Shown here: positions 34,146 through 43,394 of the stretch, piece by piece | How the letters are laid out: each line of letters opens with the position of its first letter | Position numbering within the stretch: the first letter of the stretch is position 1 | NCBI RefSeq assembly: GCF_019973615.1 | Contig: NZ_AP024238.1 | Coordinates: 4,237,989-4,301,988, forward strand | DNA length: 64,000 nt | Direction: 5' to 3' | Origin: Rhodoferax lithotrophicus | GTDB lineage: Bacteria > Pseudomonadota > Gammaproteobacteria > Burkholderiales > Burkholderiaceae_C | Program-made: the position numbers and the translations under genes | The notes under the pieces: model-generated | The model's database searches: none | The model's input: only the letters and a program-made list of their open reading frames with translations | What the model was told of the DNA's origin: nothing

Positions 34146-35276
34146 ATGTTCAGTTTTTTCAGAAAAAAATCCCCTCCTCCCGTCCAACCGACGGTTGTGG
34201 CACCACCTGCGCCGCAAGAACAACCGGTGATCCGGCAAGAACCGACACCCGAACGCTTGCCCGAGACGAGTCGTGCGCCAGCATCCCCCCCGTCTGCGGC
34301 CAGCAACATGCCCGAAGCCGTGGCAACACCGGCCCGCAAATCCTGGATCGACAAACTCAAGGCGGGTTTGCGCAAAACCGGAGCCAGCATCGCCACCGTC
34401 TTCACCGGCACACAAATTGACGATGCGCTGTACGAAGACCTGGAAGCCGCCTTGCTGATGGCCGACACCGGTGTCAAAGCCACCGAGCATTTGTTGCAAG
34501 ACCTGAAACGCCGTGTCAAAGACAGCAAAACCACCGACCCCGCTGCCGTCAAAGGCTTGCTGGTGGAATCGTTGACCAGCCTGCTCACGCCGCTGCAAAA
34601 GCCGCTGCTGATTGGCCGCTTCAAGCCCACGGTGATCATGGTCGCCGGGGTTAATGGTGCGGGCAAAACCACATCCATTGGCAAGCTGACCCGCCATTTG
34701 GCCACCTCCAACGCCAGCGTGCTGCTGGCCGCCGCAGACACCTTCCGGGCTGCGGCACGTGAGCAACTCGGCGTGTGGGCGGATCGCACGGCGGTCGACA
34801 TCATCAGCCAGGACGGCGGGGACCCCGCTGCGGTGGCGTTTGATGCCGTCAGTGCTGGCAAGGCACGTGGGCGTGATGTGGTGCTGGTGGATACCGCCGG
34901 GCGCTTGCCAACCCAGTTACATTTGATGGAAGAGTTGAAAAAAATCAAGCGGGTGGTGCAAAAAACCGGCCCTTGCAATGACAACGCCAATCTCTCCAGC
35001 AGCACCGAGGCCAGCAGCCTGCCACCACATGAGGTGTTGCTGGTGATTGACGGCAACACCGGCCAGAACGCCCTGACCCAGGTCAAGGCCTTTGACGATG
35101 CACTGGGCCTGACCGGCCTGATCGTTACCAAACTGGACGGTACCGCCAAGGGTGGCGTGCTGGCGGCGATTGCCCGTGAACGGCCCATTCCGGTGTATTT
35201 CATTGGCGTGGGCGAAAAACTGGAAGACCTGGAAACCTTCAACGCCCGGGAGTTTTCCCAGGCGTTGCTGTCCTGA
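34146..35276 (+). CDS. ftsY: Signal recognition particle receptor FtsY
   Basis: GTPase that docks ribosome-SRP complexes at the membrane. A short Pro/Ala-rich acidic region (about residues 10-60) precedes the NG domain: P-loop GVNGAGKTTSIGKL, AADTFRAAAREQL, DTAGRLPTQ and TKLDGTAKGG. The ATG giving MFSFFRKKSPP is used. There is an unusual Asn/Ser-rich insert (NDNANLSSSTEASSLPPHE) between DTAGR and the NGQNAL-like segment. Length 376 aa. Confidence 0.95.
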   Translation: MFSFFRKKSPPPVQPTVVAPPAPQEQPVIRQEPTPERLPETSRAPASPPSAASNMPEAVATPARKSWIDKLKAGLRKTGASIATVFTGTQIDDALYEDLEAALLMADTGVKATEHLLQDLKRRVKDSKTTDPAAVKGLLVESLTSLLTPLQKPLLIGRFKPTVIMVAGVNGAGKTTSIGKLTRHLATSNASVLLAAADTFRAAAREQLGVWADRTAVDIISQDGGDPAAVAFDAVSAGKARGRDVVLVDTAGRLPTQLHLMEELKKIKRVVQKTGPCNDNANLSSSTEASSLPPHEVLLVIDGNTGQNALTQVKAFDDALGLTGLIVTKLDGTAKGGVLAAIARERPIPVYFIGVGEKLEDLETFNAREFSQALLS

Positions 35277-35310
35277 AGCGCCCCTGTCACGCCAGTCGGA
35301 TTGCTTCGCT

Positions 35311-36636
35311 GTGTCTCAAGCCACTTTTTCGCGCCCGGTGCTGGGCATTGACTTCGGCACCTCCAATTCTGCCGCCGCGCTGGTTGATGCCCAAGGGCAG
35401 CTACACCCGATCACGCTGGAGGGCACACGCAGTGCCATGCCAACCGCACTGTATTTTTCCAACGAAGACGGCCAGCTGTCCTTTGGTACGGCCGCCATGC
35501 AGCAGTATTTGACCGATGTACAGGACGGCGTGGGGGCTGGTCGACTGATGCGTGCCATCAAAAGCTTGTTGGGCAGCACCCTGATCAACGAGCAAACCGT
35601 GGTGAATGGTCGCAGCCTGAGTTTTTTTGAGATCGTGGTGCTGTTTTTCCGCGAGCTCAAACACCGTGCAGAAACACAGTTGGGCTATGGCATCTCTGCC
35701 GCCATGCTGGGTCGTCCGGTGCATTTTGTCGATGACAACCCCGAGCGCGACGCACTGGCCCAAGCCACGCTGCAACGTGCCGCCCACGCAGCAGGCTTTA
35801 CCCAGGTCGCTTTCGAGATGGAACCGATTGCCGCCGCCTTTGACTTTGAGCGGCGCATCACTGCCGACACTCAGGTGCTGGTGGCCGACATCGGTGGCGG
35901 CACCTCTGACTTCACCATGATCCAGCTTCACGCCGGATCACCGCGCGCACACAACCGAAGCCAGGACATTCTGGCCACCCGTGGCATCCATCTCGGCGGC
36001 ACTGATTTTGACCGTTTGCTGGATCTGGCCTGTGTCATGCCCCTGCTGGGTTACGGACAACGTACCCCCAGCGGACGCGAATTGCCCAACCGCATTTTTT
36101 ACGAGCTGGCCACCTGGCATTTGGTCTACCACACCAGCAGCCGCAAGAGCCTGGCAGAGGCTCGGGAACTGTGGCACAACTACACCGACCAGGCACAGCA
36201 CCAGCGTCTGATGCATGTGCTGACCGAACGCCTGGGACATCAGTTACTGGCCATGGTGGAGCTGGCCAAAATTTCCTGCTCCGAAAGCCATCGCAACAGC
36301 CCCATCAACCTGAGCGGCCTGAGCATGAGCAGCCTCCCCACCGAGGCGACGGCAGTACTTGACCCGCCAACTCTGCAGCAGGTGTTGCAAAAGCCACTGA
36401 GCGCCATCACGGCCTGTGCCTGCCAATGTGTGGCCGCGTCCGGGCTACAACAGCCCGAGGTGATTTACCTCACAGGTGGCTCATCGGCGCTGAGCCCGCT
36501 GGTGGACCAATTAACCAACGCTTTCCCGCATGCCCGCATAGTCCACGGCGACCGTTTCGGCGGGGTTGCCAATGGCCTGGCCTGGGCGGCGCAGTGTGAT
36601 ACGCCCGATTCTCTGGTGGCATCGAAGAATATCTGA
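35311..36636 (+). CDS. Hsp70-family protein, YegD-like
   Basis: Actin-fold ATPase of about 441 aa lacking the Hsp70 substrate-binding domain. PVLGIDFGTSNSAAALVD is the phosphate-1 loop, VLVADIGGGTSDFTMIQL phosphate-2 and VIYLTGGSSALSPLVDQL the adenosine motif. I take the GTG giving MSQATFSRPV; the frame is open upstream but overlaps ftsY in another frame. Function of YegD-like chaperones is poorly known. It lies where hslV might be expected, upstream of hslU. Confidence 0.82.
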   Translation: MSQATFSRPVLGIDFGTSNSAAALVDAQGQLHPITLEGTRSAMPTALYFSNEDGQLSFGTAAMQQYLTDVQDGVGAGRLMRAIKSLLGSTLINEQTVVNGRSLSFFEIVVLFFRELKHRAETQLGYGISAAMLGRPVHFVDDNPERDALAQATLQRAAHAAGFTQVAFEMEPIAAAFDFERRITADTQVLVADIGGGTSDFTMIQLHAGSPRAHNRSQDILATRGIHLGGTDFDRLLDLACVMPLLGYGQRTPSGRELPNRIFYELATWHLVYHTSSRKSLAEARELWHNYTDQAQHQRLMHVLTERLGHQLLAMVELAKISCSESHRNSPINLSGLSMSSLPTEATAVLDPPTLQQVLQKPLSAITACACQCVAASGLQQPEVIYLTGGSSALSPLVDQLTNAFPHARIVHGDRFGGVANGLAWAAQCDTPDSLVASKNI

Positions 36637-36833
36637 TGCCGAATTTGGAATTGGACAATCAGTTGTGCCATGATTCACCGTGGCTTGGATCCTTGGGTTT
36701 TGTAGTGTTGGGCATTTGCGCAACCACAGATTAGCCCGCAAAAGCCATTTTTTAAAATCCAATGCTTGCAACAATTTCAGAACGTCGAAAATTGCGCGTT
36801 TGAGATTTGCCTTGTCCTCTACTGATACATACC

Positions 36834-38165
36834 ATGTCGTCTCTTACCCCTCAGGAAATCGTTGCCGAACTTGATAAACACATTGTGGGTCAACAGCAGG
36901 CCAAACGTGCCGTGGCCATTGCACTGCGCAACCGTTGGCGCCGGCAGCAAGTCAGTGCCGACTTGCGCGCCGAGATCACGCCAAAAAACATTCTGATGAT
37001 TGGTCCCACCGGGGTGGGTAAAACCGAAATTGCCCGCCGTCTGGCGCGCTTGGCCGATGCCCCCTTCATCAAGGTCGAGGCCACCAAATTCACCGAAGTG
37101 GGTTACGTGGGTAAGGATGTCGATGCCATCATTCGTGATCTGGCAGACATTGCCATCAAACAAACCCGCCAGACCGAGACGCAAAAAGTCCGTGAGCGCG
37201 CCGTTGATGCGGCAGAAGACCGGGTGCTGGACATTCTGATCCCGCCGCCCCGTCAGGAGTTCGGCGTGATGGCACAAGACGAGCCAGAAAGCACTGCGCG
37301 CCAGACCTTCCGGAAAAAGCTGCGCGAAGGCCAACTTGATGACCGTGAGATCGAACTGGATGTGGCCCCCAATACGCCGCAACTTGAAATCATGGGACCC
37401 GCGGGCATGGAAGAAATGACCGAACAATTACGCGGCATGTTTGGCCAACTCAATCAAGCCAAAAAGCAAAAACGCAAACTGAAGATTGCCGAGGCGCTCA
37501 AACTCCTGGTGGAAGAAGAAGCCGCCAAACTGGTGAACGAAGACGACATCAAAACCCAGGCACTCCAGATGATGGAGCAAAACGGTATCGTGTTCATCGA
37601 CGAGATTGACAAAGTGACCTCGCGCACGGAGGGCAGCGGGGCAGATGTGTCACGCCAAGGGGTACAACGCGATTTGCTGCCCCTGGTCGAAGGCACCACC
37701 GTGTCCACCAAATATGGCATGGTCAAAACTGACCACATCCTGTTCATCGCCTCGGGGGCTTTCCATTTGAGCAAGCCCAGTGACTTGATCCCAGAGCTGC
37801 AGGGGCGTTTCCCGATCCGGGTGGAACTGCAATCGCTGTCGGTAGACGACTTTGTCGCCATCCTCACCCAAACCACTGCGTCACTGGTCAAGCAATACCA
37901 GGCCCTGTTGGCCACCGAAAACGTCACGATTGAATTTGCCGATGAAGGCATCCAGCGCCTGGCACAAATTGCGTTTGACGTGAATGAACGCACCGAGAAC
38001 ATTGGTGCACGCCGCCTCTCCACGGTGATGGAGCGTTTGCTGGACGAAGTCAGCTTTGAGGCCTCTCATCTGGCGGGGCAAACAGTGCAAGTGAATGCCG
38101 CCTATGTGGATTCCAGACTCGCAGAGCTCAGCCAAAACGAAGACTTGAGCCGTTACATCCTGTAA
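36834..38165 (+). CDS. hslU: ATP-dependent protease ATPase subunit HslU
   Basis: AAA+ unfoldase that feeds the HslV peptidase. Walker A is GPTGVGKT at about 57-64, GYVGKDVDAIIRDL holds the pore loop, Walker B is IVFIDEIDKV, and the I-domain lies between. The C-terminus EDLSRYIL matches the tail that docks into HslV, so this HslU appears built for a partner. No hslV lies in the window; normally it sits directly upstream. The upstream 197 bp contains no gene I can recognise. Confidence 0.95.
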   Translation: MSSLTPQEIVAELDKHIVGQQQAKRAVAIALRNRWRRQQVSADLRAEITPKNILMIGPTGVGKTEIARRLARLADAPFIKVEATKFTEVGYVGKDVDAIIRDLADIAIKQTRQTETQKVRERAVDAAEDRVLDILIPPPRQEFGVMAQDEPESTARQTFRKKLREGQLDDREIELDVAPNTPQLEIMGPAGMEEMTEQLRGMFGQLNQAKKQKRKLKIAEALKLLVEEEAAKLVNEDDIKTQALQMMEQNGIVFIDEIDKVTSRTEGSGADVSRQGVQRDLLPLVEGTTVSTKYGMVKTDHILFIASGAFHLSKPSDLIPELQGRFPIRVELQSLSVDDFVAILTQTTASLVKQYQALLATENVTIEFADEGIQRLAQIAFDVNERTENIGARRLSTVMERLLDEVSFEASHLAGQTVQVNAAYVDSRLAELSQNEDLSRYIL

Positions 38166-38411
38166 CAAGGAAAGTTTCCTCAGGCACTGCATTAATAACG
38201 CCTTCTAAGTCCTTAATTTAGAACATCTTTTGATTTTTTGAAGATTAAAAGTAGCTTCTAAGTCTTTGATTTCATTGAAAAAATTTATTTTTGCAACCAA
38301 GTTGCCGGGTTTGGTTTTGCTGGTACAGTGCAAAAAAGTGCAATTTAGTGGTGAATTGTGCTTTTACACCACCACTTTCCAGTTTTACCCATCCGCCAAA
38401 GGTTTGCAATC
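38166..38411. other. mraZ upstream region
   Basis: AT-rich 246-bp intergenic space. It holds a 13-bp direct repeat (CTTCTAAGTCCTT at 38202 and CTTCTAAGTCTTT at 38255) and the GTG-repeat operator listed separately. The promoter of the dcw cluster should lie here, but I cannot fix a -35/-10 pair. Confidence 0.55.
38328..38361 (+). promoter_or_regulatory. Probable MraZ operator (10-bp direct repeats)
   Basis: Four GTG units with exactly 10-bp spacing: GTGCAAAAAA, GTGCAATTTA, GTGGTGAATT, GTGC. MraZ is known to bind short GTG-containing direct repeats at helical-turn spacing upstream of its own gene. The last unit ends about 50 bp before the mraZ start codon, suitable for autoregulation of the cluster. 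Confidence 0.7.
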
Positions 38412-38840
38412 GTGTTTCAAGGGGCTTCCTCACTCAGTCTGGACGCAAAGGGACGGCTGTCTGTGCCGACCCGGCATCGTGACGTGTTGAGTGCCACCGC
38501 CAACGGGCAGCTCACCATCACCAAGCATCCACACGGCTGTTTGATGATCTTCCCGCGTCCTGAGTGGGAAAAATTCCGTGAACGTATTGCTGCCTTGCCC
38601 ATGTCGGCCCAATGGTGGAAGCGGATTTTTCTGGGCAACGCCATGGATGTGGAACTTGATGGCACCGGGCGTGTGCTGATTTCGCCCGAGTTGCGCGCTG
38701 CCGCAGGCATTAGCAAAGAATCCGTTCTGCTGGGCATGGGCAACTTCTTTGAGCTTTGGGACAAAGCCACTTACGAGGCCCAAGAAGCCCAGGCCATGCA
38801 GGGTGAAATGCCCGATGTCTTCAAAGATTTTTCTTTCTAA
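38412..38840 (+). CDS. mraZ: Transcriptional regulator MraZ
   Basis: AbrB-fold DNA-binding protein, first gene of the dcw cluster and its usual repressor. Two half-site motifs are present: SLDAKGRLSVPTRHRD and ELDGTGRVLISPELR. I chose the GTG giving MFQGASSLSLDAKGR (142 aa, family length); the longer frame adds residues that do not fit. A GTG direct-repeat array lies just upstream. Confidence 0.95.
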   Translation: MFQGASSLSLDAKGRLSVPTRHRDVLSATANGQLTITKHPHGCLMIFPRPEWEKFRERIAALPMSAQWWKRIFLGNAMDVELDGTGRVLISPELRAAAGISKESVLLGMGNFFELWDKATYEAQEAQAMQGEMPDVFKDFSF

Positions 38841-38849
38841 AGGTCTGCG

Positions 38850-39806
38850 GTGCAATCTCCATGGACTCACACCACAGTTTTATTGAGCGAAGCGGTTGAC
38901 GCATTGCTCGGTGCAGTGCCGTCTGCGTCAAGCGCCGACACGCCCCCTTTATTTGTGGATGCCACCTTTGGTCGTGGTGGGCACAGTCGCTTGCTGTTGT
39001 CAAAGCTGTCCGCCAATGCCCGGCTGATTGCTTTTGACAAAGACCCTGACGCACTGGCCGAGGCCGCCACCATTGAGGATGAGCGGTTTTCCATTCGCCA
39101 CCAGGGCTTTCGCCATTTAGGCGAGTTACCGCCAGCCAGTGTGGCCGGGGTCTTGCTGGATCTGGGCATCAGCTCCCCACAGATCGACAACCCGGCACGG
39201 GGTTTTAGTTTCAGATTTGAAGGCCCGTTGGATATGCGCATGGATACCACGCGCGGTATGAGTGTGGCCGAATGGTTGGCTGATGCAGAAGTTGATTCAA
39301 TAGCGGAGGTGATACGTGAATATGGTGAAGAACGGTTTGCTAGCCCCATTGCAAAGGCGATTGTTGCGCGCCGACAGACTCGGGGCCCCCTTGTCTCCAC
39401 CTCTGAACTGGCCCAGCTCGTGGCTGACACGGTCAAAACCCGCGAGTCGGGCCAGAACCCTGCAACGCGCACATTTCAGGCTTTTCGGATTTTCATCAAC
39501 GCCGAGCTTGAAGAGCTGCAACAGGCACTAGAAGCCTCATTACACGTGCTACAGCCCGGTGGCCGTCTGGTGGTGATCAGTTTTCACTCACTGGAAGACC
39601 GTATCGTCAAACAATTCATCGCCAAACATTCCAAAGAAATTTTTGACCGCCGCGCACCTTTTGCCGCCCCCCACGTCATGCAATTCAATGCATTGGCGCG
39701 GGTCAAACCCAGCGCAGCCGAAGTAGCTGCCAACCCGCGTGCGCGTAGCGCCATCATGCGGGTGGCCGAACGCACCGCAGCTGCAGCACCGGAGTTGCGC
39801 TCATGA
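38850..39806 (+). CDS. rsmH: 16S rRNA (cytosine(1402)-N(4))-methyltransferase RsmH
   Basis: SAM methyltransferase (MraW). HTTVLLSEAVDALL at the N-terminus, FVDATFGRGGHSRLLL motif I, DLGISSPQIDNPARGFSFR and VISFHSLEDRIVKQF are diagnostic. GTG start with AAAGG upstream. The 318-aa length is normal. It overlaps ftsL by 4 bases. The part coding DSIAEVIREYGEERFAS is locally AT-rich but only weakly repeat-like. Confidence 0.95.
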   Translation: MQSPWTHTTVLLSEAVDALLGAVPSASSADTPPLFVDATFGRGGHSRLLLSKLSANARLIAFDKDPDALAEAATIEDERFSIRHQGFRHLGELPPASVAGVLLDLGISSPQIDNPARGFSFRFEGPLDMRMDTTRGMSVAEWLADAEVDSIAEVIREYGEERFASPIAKAIVARRQTRGPLVSTSELAQLVADTVKTRESGQNPATRTFQAFRIFINAELEELQQALEASLHVLQPGGRLVVISFHSLEDRIVKQFIAKHSKEIFDRRAPFAAPHVMQFNALARVKPSAAEVAANPRARSAIMRVAERTAAAAPELRS

Positions 39807-40138
39807 TGCGCTTGAATCTGGTGTTGCTGCTGGCGGTTGTCCTGAGCAGCCTGTATTTGGTGAACCTGCAATACGAATCCCGTCATTTGTATTCGGAGCT
39901 GGATCGCGCACAAGCCCAAGCCGGTCGCCTGGCCTCACAAAGCGAACGTTTACAAGTTGAAAAACGTGCGCAAGCCACTTCGGCGCGTGTCGAGAGTTTG
40001 GCCAAGGCCAAACTGCAAATGCGCGCCGCAACACCGGCCATCACCACTTATGTGGCCAATCCACAAAACGGCGCAACATCGGTATCCATGGCCCAAAGCA
40101 GCCATTCAACCAACGCCATGCCGGGCCATTTGCCATGA
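39803..40138 (+). CDS. ftsL: Cell division protein FtsL
   Basis: Small bitopic divisome protein of 111 aa. One transmembrane helix (LNLVLLLAVVLSSLYLVNL) near the N-terminus is followed by a periplasmic coiled coil (SELDRAQAQAGRLASQSERL). It joins FtsB and FtsQ and helps activate FtsWI. Overlaps its neighbours rsmH and ftsI by 4 bases each. Confidence 0.92.
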   Translation: MMRLNLVLLLAVVLSSLYLVNLQYESRHLYSELDRAQAQAGRLASQSERLQVEKRAQATSARVESLAKAKLQMRAATPAITTYVANPQNGATSVSMAQSSHSTNAMPGHLP

Positions 40139-41868
40139 GCCGCAGCATCGCCTACACCTCCAGCCCGTTGCTGGCCAGCCCGACACCGGTATGGCGCAGC
40201 AAATTTATTGTGGCGAGCATTGCGCTGGGGTTTGCTGCGCTGGTGGGGCGTGCGGTTTACATCCAGGTGATTGAAAACGACTTTTTCCAGAAGCAAGGTG
40301 AAGTGCGCTTTGCCCGCACCCTGTCCTTACCCGCCAACCGGGGGCGCATTCTGGACCGCAACGGCGTGATTCTGGCCTCCAGCATTCCGGTGCCCAGCAT
40401 CTGGGCCATTCCCGAAGACGTTCCGCGTGATCCGCAGGGCTTAAAAAAGCTGGCCGACCTGCTCAACATGAGCTTGCCAGAGCTGAACAAAAAGCTCGAA
40501 GATGAAGACAAGACCTTTGTCTGGTTACGCCGCCAGGTCGATGAGTCGGTTGGCAAAGAAGTGCTGGCCCTGGGTCTCAAAGGTATTTATGAGCGCAAAG
40601 AATACAAGCGTCAATACCCGGAAGGCGAAGCCGCGGCCCACGTGGTCGGCTTCACCAATGTGGAAGACAAAGGCCAGGAAGGCATGGAACTGACCTTTAA
40701 CAAGGAATTGGGCGGCCGTGCCGGTTCCCGGCGCGTCATCAAGGACCGCATGGGCCGGGTGGTGGAAGATGTACGCGAGCAAATTGCCCCGGTGGATGGG
40801 CGCGACCTGCAGCTCAGCATTGACAGCAAAGTGCAGTTTTTTGCCTACCAAACCCTGAAAAACGCCGTGCTGGAGCACAAGGCCAAAGCGGGCAGCGTGG
40901 TGGTGCTGGATGTTCAGACCGGCGAGGTACTGGCACTGGCCAACTACCCCAGTTTTGTGCCCGACAAACGGCAAAACCTCAGCGGCGCACAGTTGCGCAA
41001 CCGGGCGCTGACCGACACCTTTGAGCCCGGCTCCACCATGAAACCCTTTGTGATTGCAGCCGCACTGAACAAAGGCATGGTCACCCCCGAGACCCCCATT
41101 CAAACCGCCCCAGGGCGCTTGACCATTGGCAGCGCCACCATCAGCGACTCACATGCGCACGGCATACTGACGGTCAGCGAGGTGATCCAGAAGTCCAGCA
41201 ACATTGGCACCGCCAAGATTGCCCTGCAAATGCCCGCTCACGACATGTGGGAGATGTACACCCAGGTCGGTTTTGGCCAAAAGCCCGACGTCCCCTTTCC
41301 CGGTGCCGTGAGTGGCCGCCTGCGCCCCTACAAAAGCTGGCGCCCGATTGAACAAGCCACCATGAGCTACGGTTATGGCATTTCGGTCAGCTTGTTCCAG
41401 CTGGCGCACGCCTACACCATCTTTGGTCGCGATGGCGATCTGGTGCCGATCAGCATGTTCAAGATCAACCAGCACACGCCAGGGACATCCGTGATTGAAG
41501 CCCGCCATGCGCTGGAGGTACGCAACATGCTGCATCTGGTGACCGGTCCAGGGGGTACTGCCCCCAAAGCCCAGACCATGGGCTATTCGGTCGGTGGCAA
41601 AACCGGCACCGCCCACAAGGTTGAAGGCCGTGGTTATGCCAACAAAAAATACCGCGGCGTATTTGCCGGACTGGCTCCTATTGATGCGCCGCGCATTGCG
41701 GTGGCGGTGATGATTGACGAACCCAGCAACGGTCAATATTTCGGTGGGGATGTGGCCGCGCCCGTGTTCAGCCAGACCGTTCAGCAAACACTCAAGGTGC
41801 TGGGTGTCGCGCCAGACATGACCGTCAAGCCACAAATCGTGACCCAGCCGGTGGAGGAAAGTTTCTGA
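40135..41868 (+). CDS. ftsI: Peptidoglycan transpeptidase FtsI (PBP3)
   Basis: Septal cross-linking enzyme. A single transmembrane segment (FIVASIALGFAALVGRAVYI) anchors it; a pedestal domain follows from PANRGRILDRNG. Active-site motifs: STMK at 300-303, SSN at 354-356 and KTG at 489-491. Length 577 aa. It works with FtsW, also in this cluster. The stop overlaps the murE start by one base (TGATG). Confidence 0.96.
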   Translation: MSRSIAYTSSPLLASPTPVWRSKFIVASIALGFAALVGRAVYIQVIENDFFQKQGEVRFARTLSLPANRGRILDRNGVILASSIPVPSIWAIPEDVPRDPQGLKKLADLLNMSLPELNKKLEDEDKTFVWLRRQVDESVGKEVLALGLKGIYERKEYKRQYPEGEAAAHVVGFTNVEDKGQEGMELTFNKELGGRAGSRRVIKDRMGRVVEDVREQIAPVDGRDLQLSIDSKVQFFAYQTLKNAVLEHKAKAGSVVVLDVQTGEVLALANYPSFVPDKRQNLSGAQLRNRALTDTFEPGSTMKPFVIAAALNKGMVTPETPIQTAPGRLTIGSATISDSHAHGILTVSEVIQKSSNIGTAKIALQMPAHDMWEMYTQVGFGQKPDVPFPGAVSGRLRPYKSWRPIEQATMSYGYGISVSLFQLAHAYTIFGRDGDLVPISMFKINQHTPGTSVIEARHALEVRNMLHLVTGPGGTAPKAQTMGYSVGGKTGTAHKVEGRGYANKKYRGVFAGLAPIDAPRIAVAVMIDEPSNGQYFGGDVAAPVFSQTVQQTLKVLGVAPDMTVKPQIVTQPVEESF

Positions 41869-43394
41869 TGCCCACTCAACTCCACGCCCCGGAACAGGCC
41901 GTAGCCTGGTTACGCAGCCGCATCACGGGCGTGATTCGCACCGACAGCCGTCAGGTCGGCCCAGGCGATGGCTTTCTGGCCTGGCCCGGTGCGGCGGTGG
42001 ATGCCCGTGTGCATGTGGCTGCCGCTTTGGCGGCGGGTGCCCGTGCCTGCCTGGTGGAACACCGTGGAAGCGAGGCTTTTGCCTTCACCGACGAGCGTGT
42101 CGCCACCTACCTGAATTTAAAACAGGACTGTGGCCAGATCAGCAGTGTCTGGTTTGCCCAGCCCAGCGCACAACTGGCCGTATTGGCAGTGACCGGCACC
42201 AATGGCAAAACCTCCAGCACCTGGTGGCTGGCTCAAGCGCTCTCAAATTTGAAGCACTTTACGCCTATTCCATGCGGAGTTGTTGGCACTTTGGGCATAG
42301 GAATCCCGCCCCATGTGGTCAGCACCGGCCTGACCACGCCCGACCCGCTGGCGCTGCAAGCCGCTTTTGCCGGATTTGTCGCCCAGGGTCACCAGGCCTG
42401 TGCCATTGAAGCATCGTCCATCGGCATTGAAGAACATCGCCTGGACGGCACACAGATTCACACGGCCGTGCTCACCAACCTCACACAAGACCATCTGGAC
42501 TACCACGGTGATATGAGCCGCTACGGCGCGGCCAAAACCCGGCTGTTCGCCTGGTCAGGCTTGCGGGCTGCGGTGATCAATGTGGATGATCCGTTTGGCC
42601 AGGCCTTGGCCAAACAACTGGCCCAAACGCAACCGGCGCTGGACCTCTGGACCCTTTCCATGGCAGAAACCCCGGCCACCACCACGCGCTTGCAAGCCCA
42701 GGACATCCGTTATGAACCTTTGGGCGTAACTTTCGATGTGGTGGAAGGTACACAACGCCTGTCCCTGACCACCCAGCTCATCGGGGCTTACAACATTGCC
42801 AATGTGCTGGGCGTGATAGCCGCCATGCGCAGTCTGGGCGTACCACTGGCGGCAGCGGCCGAAGCCTGTCAACATTTGACACCGGTCCCCGGCCGCATGG
42901 AATGTGTCAGCGTACCCGGTCATGCCTTGGTGGCGGTGGACTATGCCCACACCCCGGACGCGCTGGCCAAAGCGCTGGAGGCCCTCCAACCCCTGGCGCG
43001 TGCACGTGGTGGGCAACTCTGGTGTGTATTTGGTTGTGGCGGCGACCGCGACACCCGCAAGCGCCCGCTGATGGGGGCCGTGGCCGCCACACACGCCCAA
43101 CACGTGGTGGTCACCAGCGACAACCCGCGCAGCGAATCCCCCGATGCCATCATTAGCCAGATTTTGTTGGGCTTGACCGGTGTCACCGGGGTTCAGGTGG
43201 AGGCCGACCGGGCGCGCGCCATTACGCAAACCCTGACCCAGGCGGCAGCGAACGATGTGGTGCTGCTGGCCGGCAAAGGCCATGAGGACTACCAGGAAAT
43301 CGCCGGACAGCGCCTGCATTTTTCGGACATTGAGCAGGTCCGGGCCGCCATCGGCGGATGCCCGGCCAACTCGCCACAGGAGGTGCACACATGA
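41868..43394 (+). CDS. murE: UDP-MurNAc-tripeptide synthetase MurE
   Basis: Adds the third residue to the peptidoglycan stem. P-loop GTNGKTSST is at 110-118, and HTPDALAKAL and SDNPRSESPDAI follow; DNPR is the meso-diaminopimelate recognition motif, so DAP is the predicted substrate. 508 aa, normal. The segment coding LSNLKHFTPIPCGVVG, just after the P-loop, matches the AT-rich repeat. Overlaps murF by 4 bases. Confidence 0.95.
   Translation: MPTQLHAPEQAVAWLRSRITGVIRTDSRQVGPGDGFLAWPGAAVDARVHVAAALAAGARACLVEHRGSEAFAFTDERVATYLNLKQDCGQISSVWFAQPSAQLAVLAVTGTNGKTSSTWWLAQALSNLKHFTPIPCGVVGTLGIGIPPHVVSTGLTTPDPLALQAAFAGFVAQGHQACAIEASSIGIEEHRLDGTQIHTAVLTNLTQDHLDYHGDMSRYGAAKTRLFAWSGLRAAVINVDDPFGQALAKQLAQTQPALDLWTLSMAETPATTTRLQAQDIRYEPLGVTFDVVEGTQRLSLTTQLIGAYNIANVLGVIAAMRSLGVPLAAAAEACQHLTPVPGRMECVSVPGHALVAVDYAHTPDALAKALEALQPLARARGGQLWCVFGCGGDRDTRKRPLMGAVAATHAQHVVVTSDNPRSESPDAIISQILLGLTGVTGVQVEADRARAITQTLTQAAANDVVLLAGKGHEDYQEIAGQRLHFSDIEQVRAAIGGCPANSPQEVHT
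42239..42290 (+). repeat. AT-rich dispersed repeat, copy 9 (inside murE)
   Basis: GCTCTCAAATTTGAAGCACT, then TTACGCCTATTCCATGCGG, then TTGTTGGC. The left half fits the repeat well, the right half is diverged. Confidence 0.55.

Noticed and set aside
34064..35290. 408-codon frame opposite ftsY
   Set aside because: Antisense shadow of ftsY with Ser-rich low-information sequence.
39290..39350. AT-rich stretch in rsmH as a further repeat copy
   Set aside because: Only short pieces match and the encoded peptide is simply the conserved family sequence.
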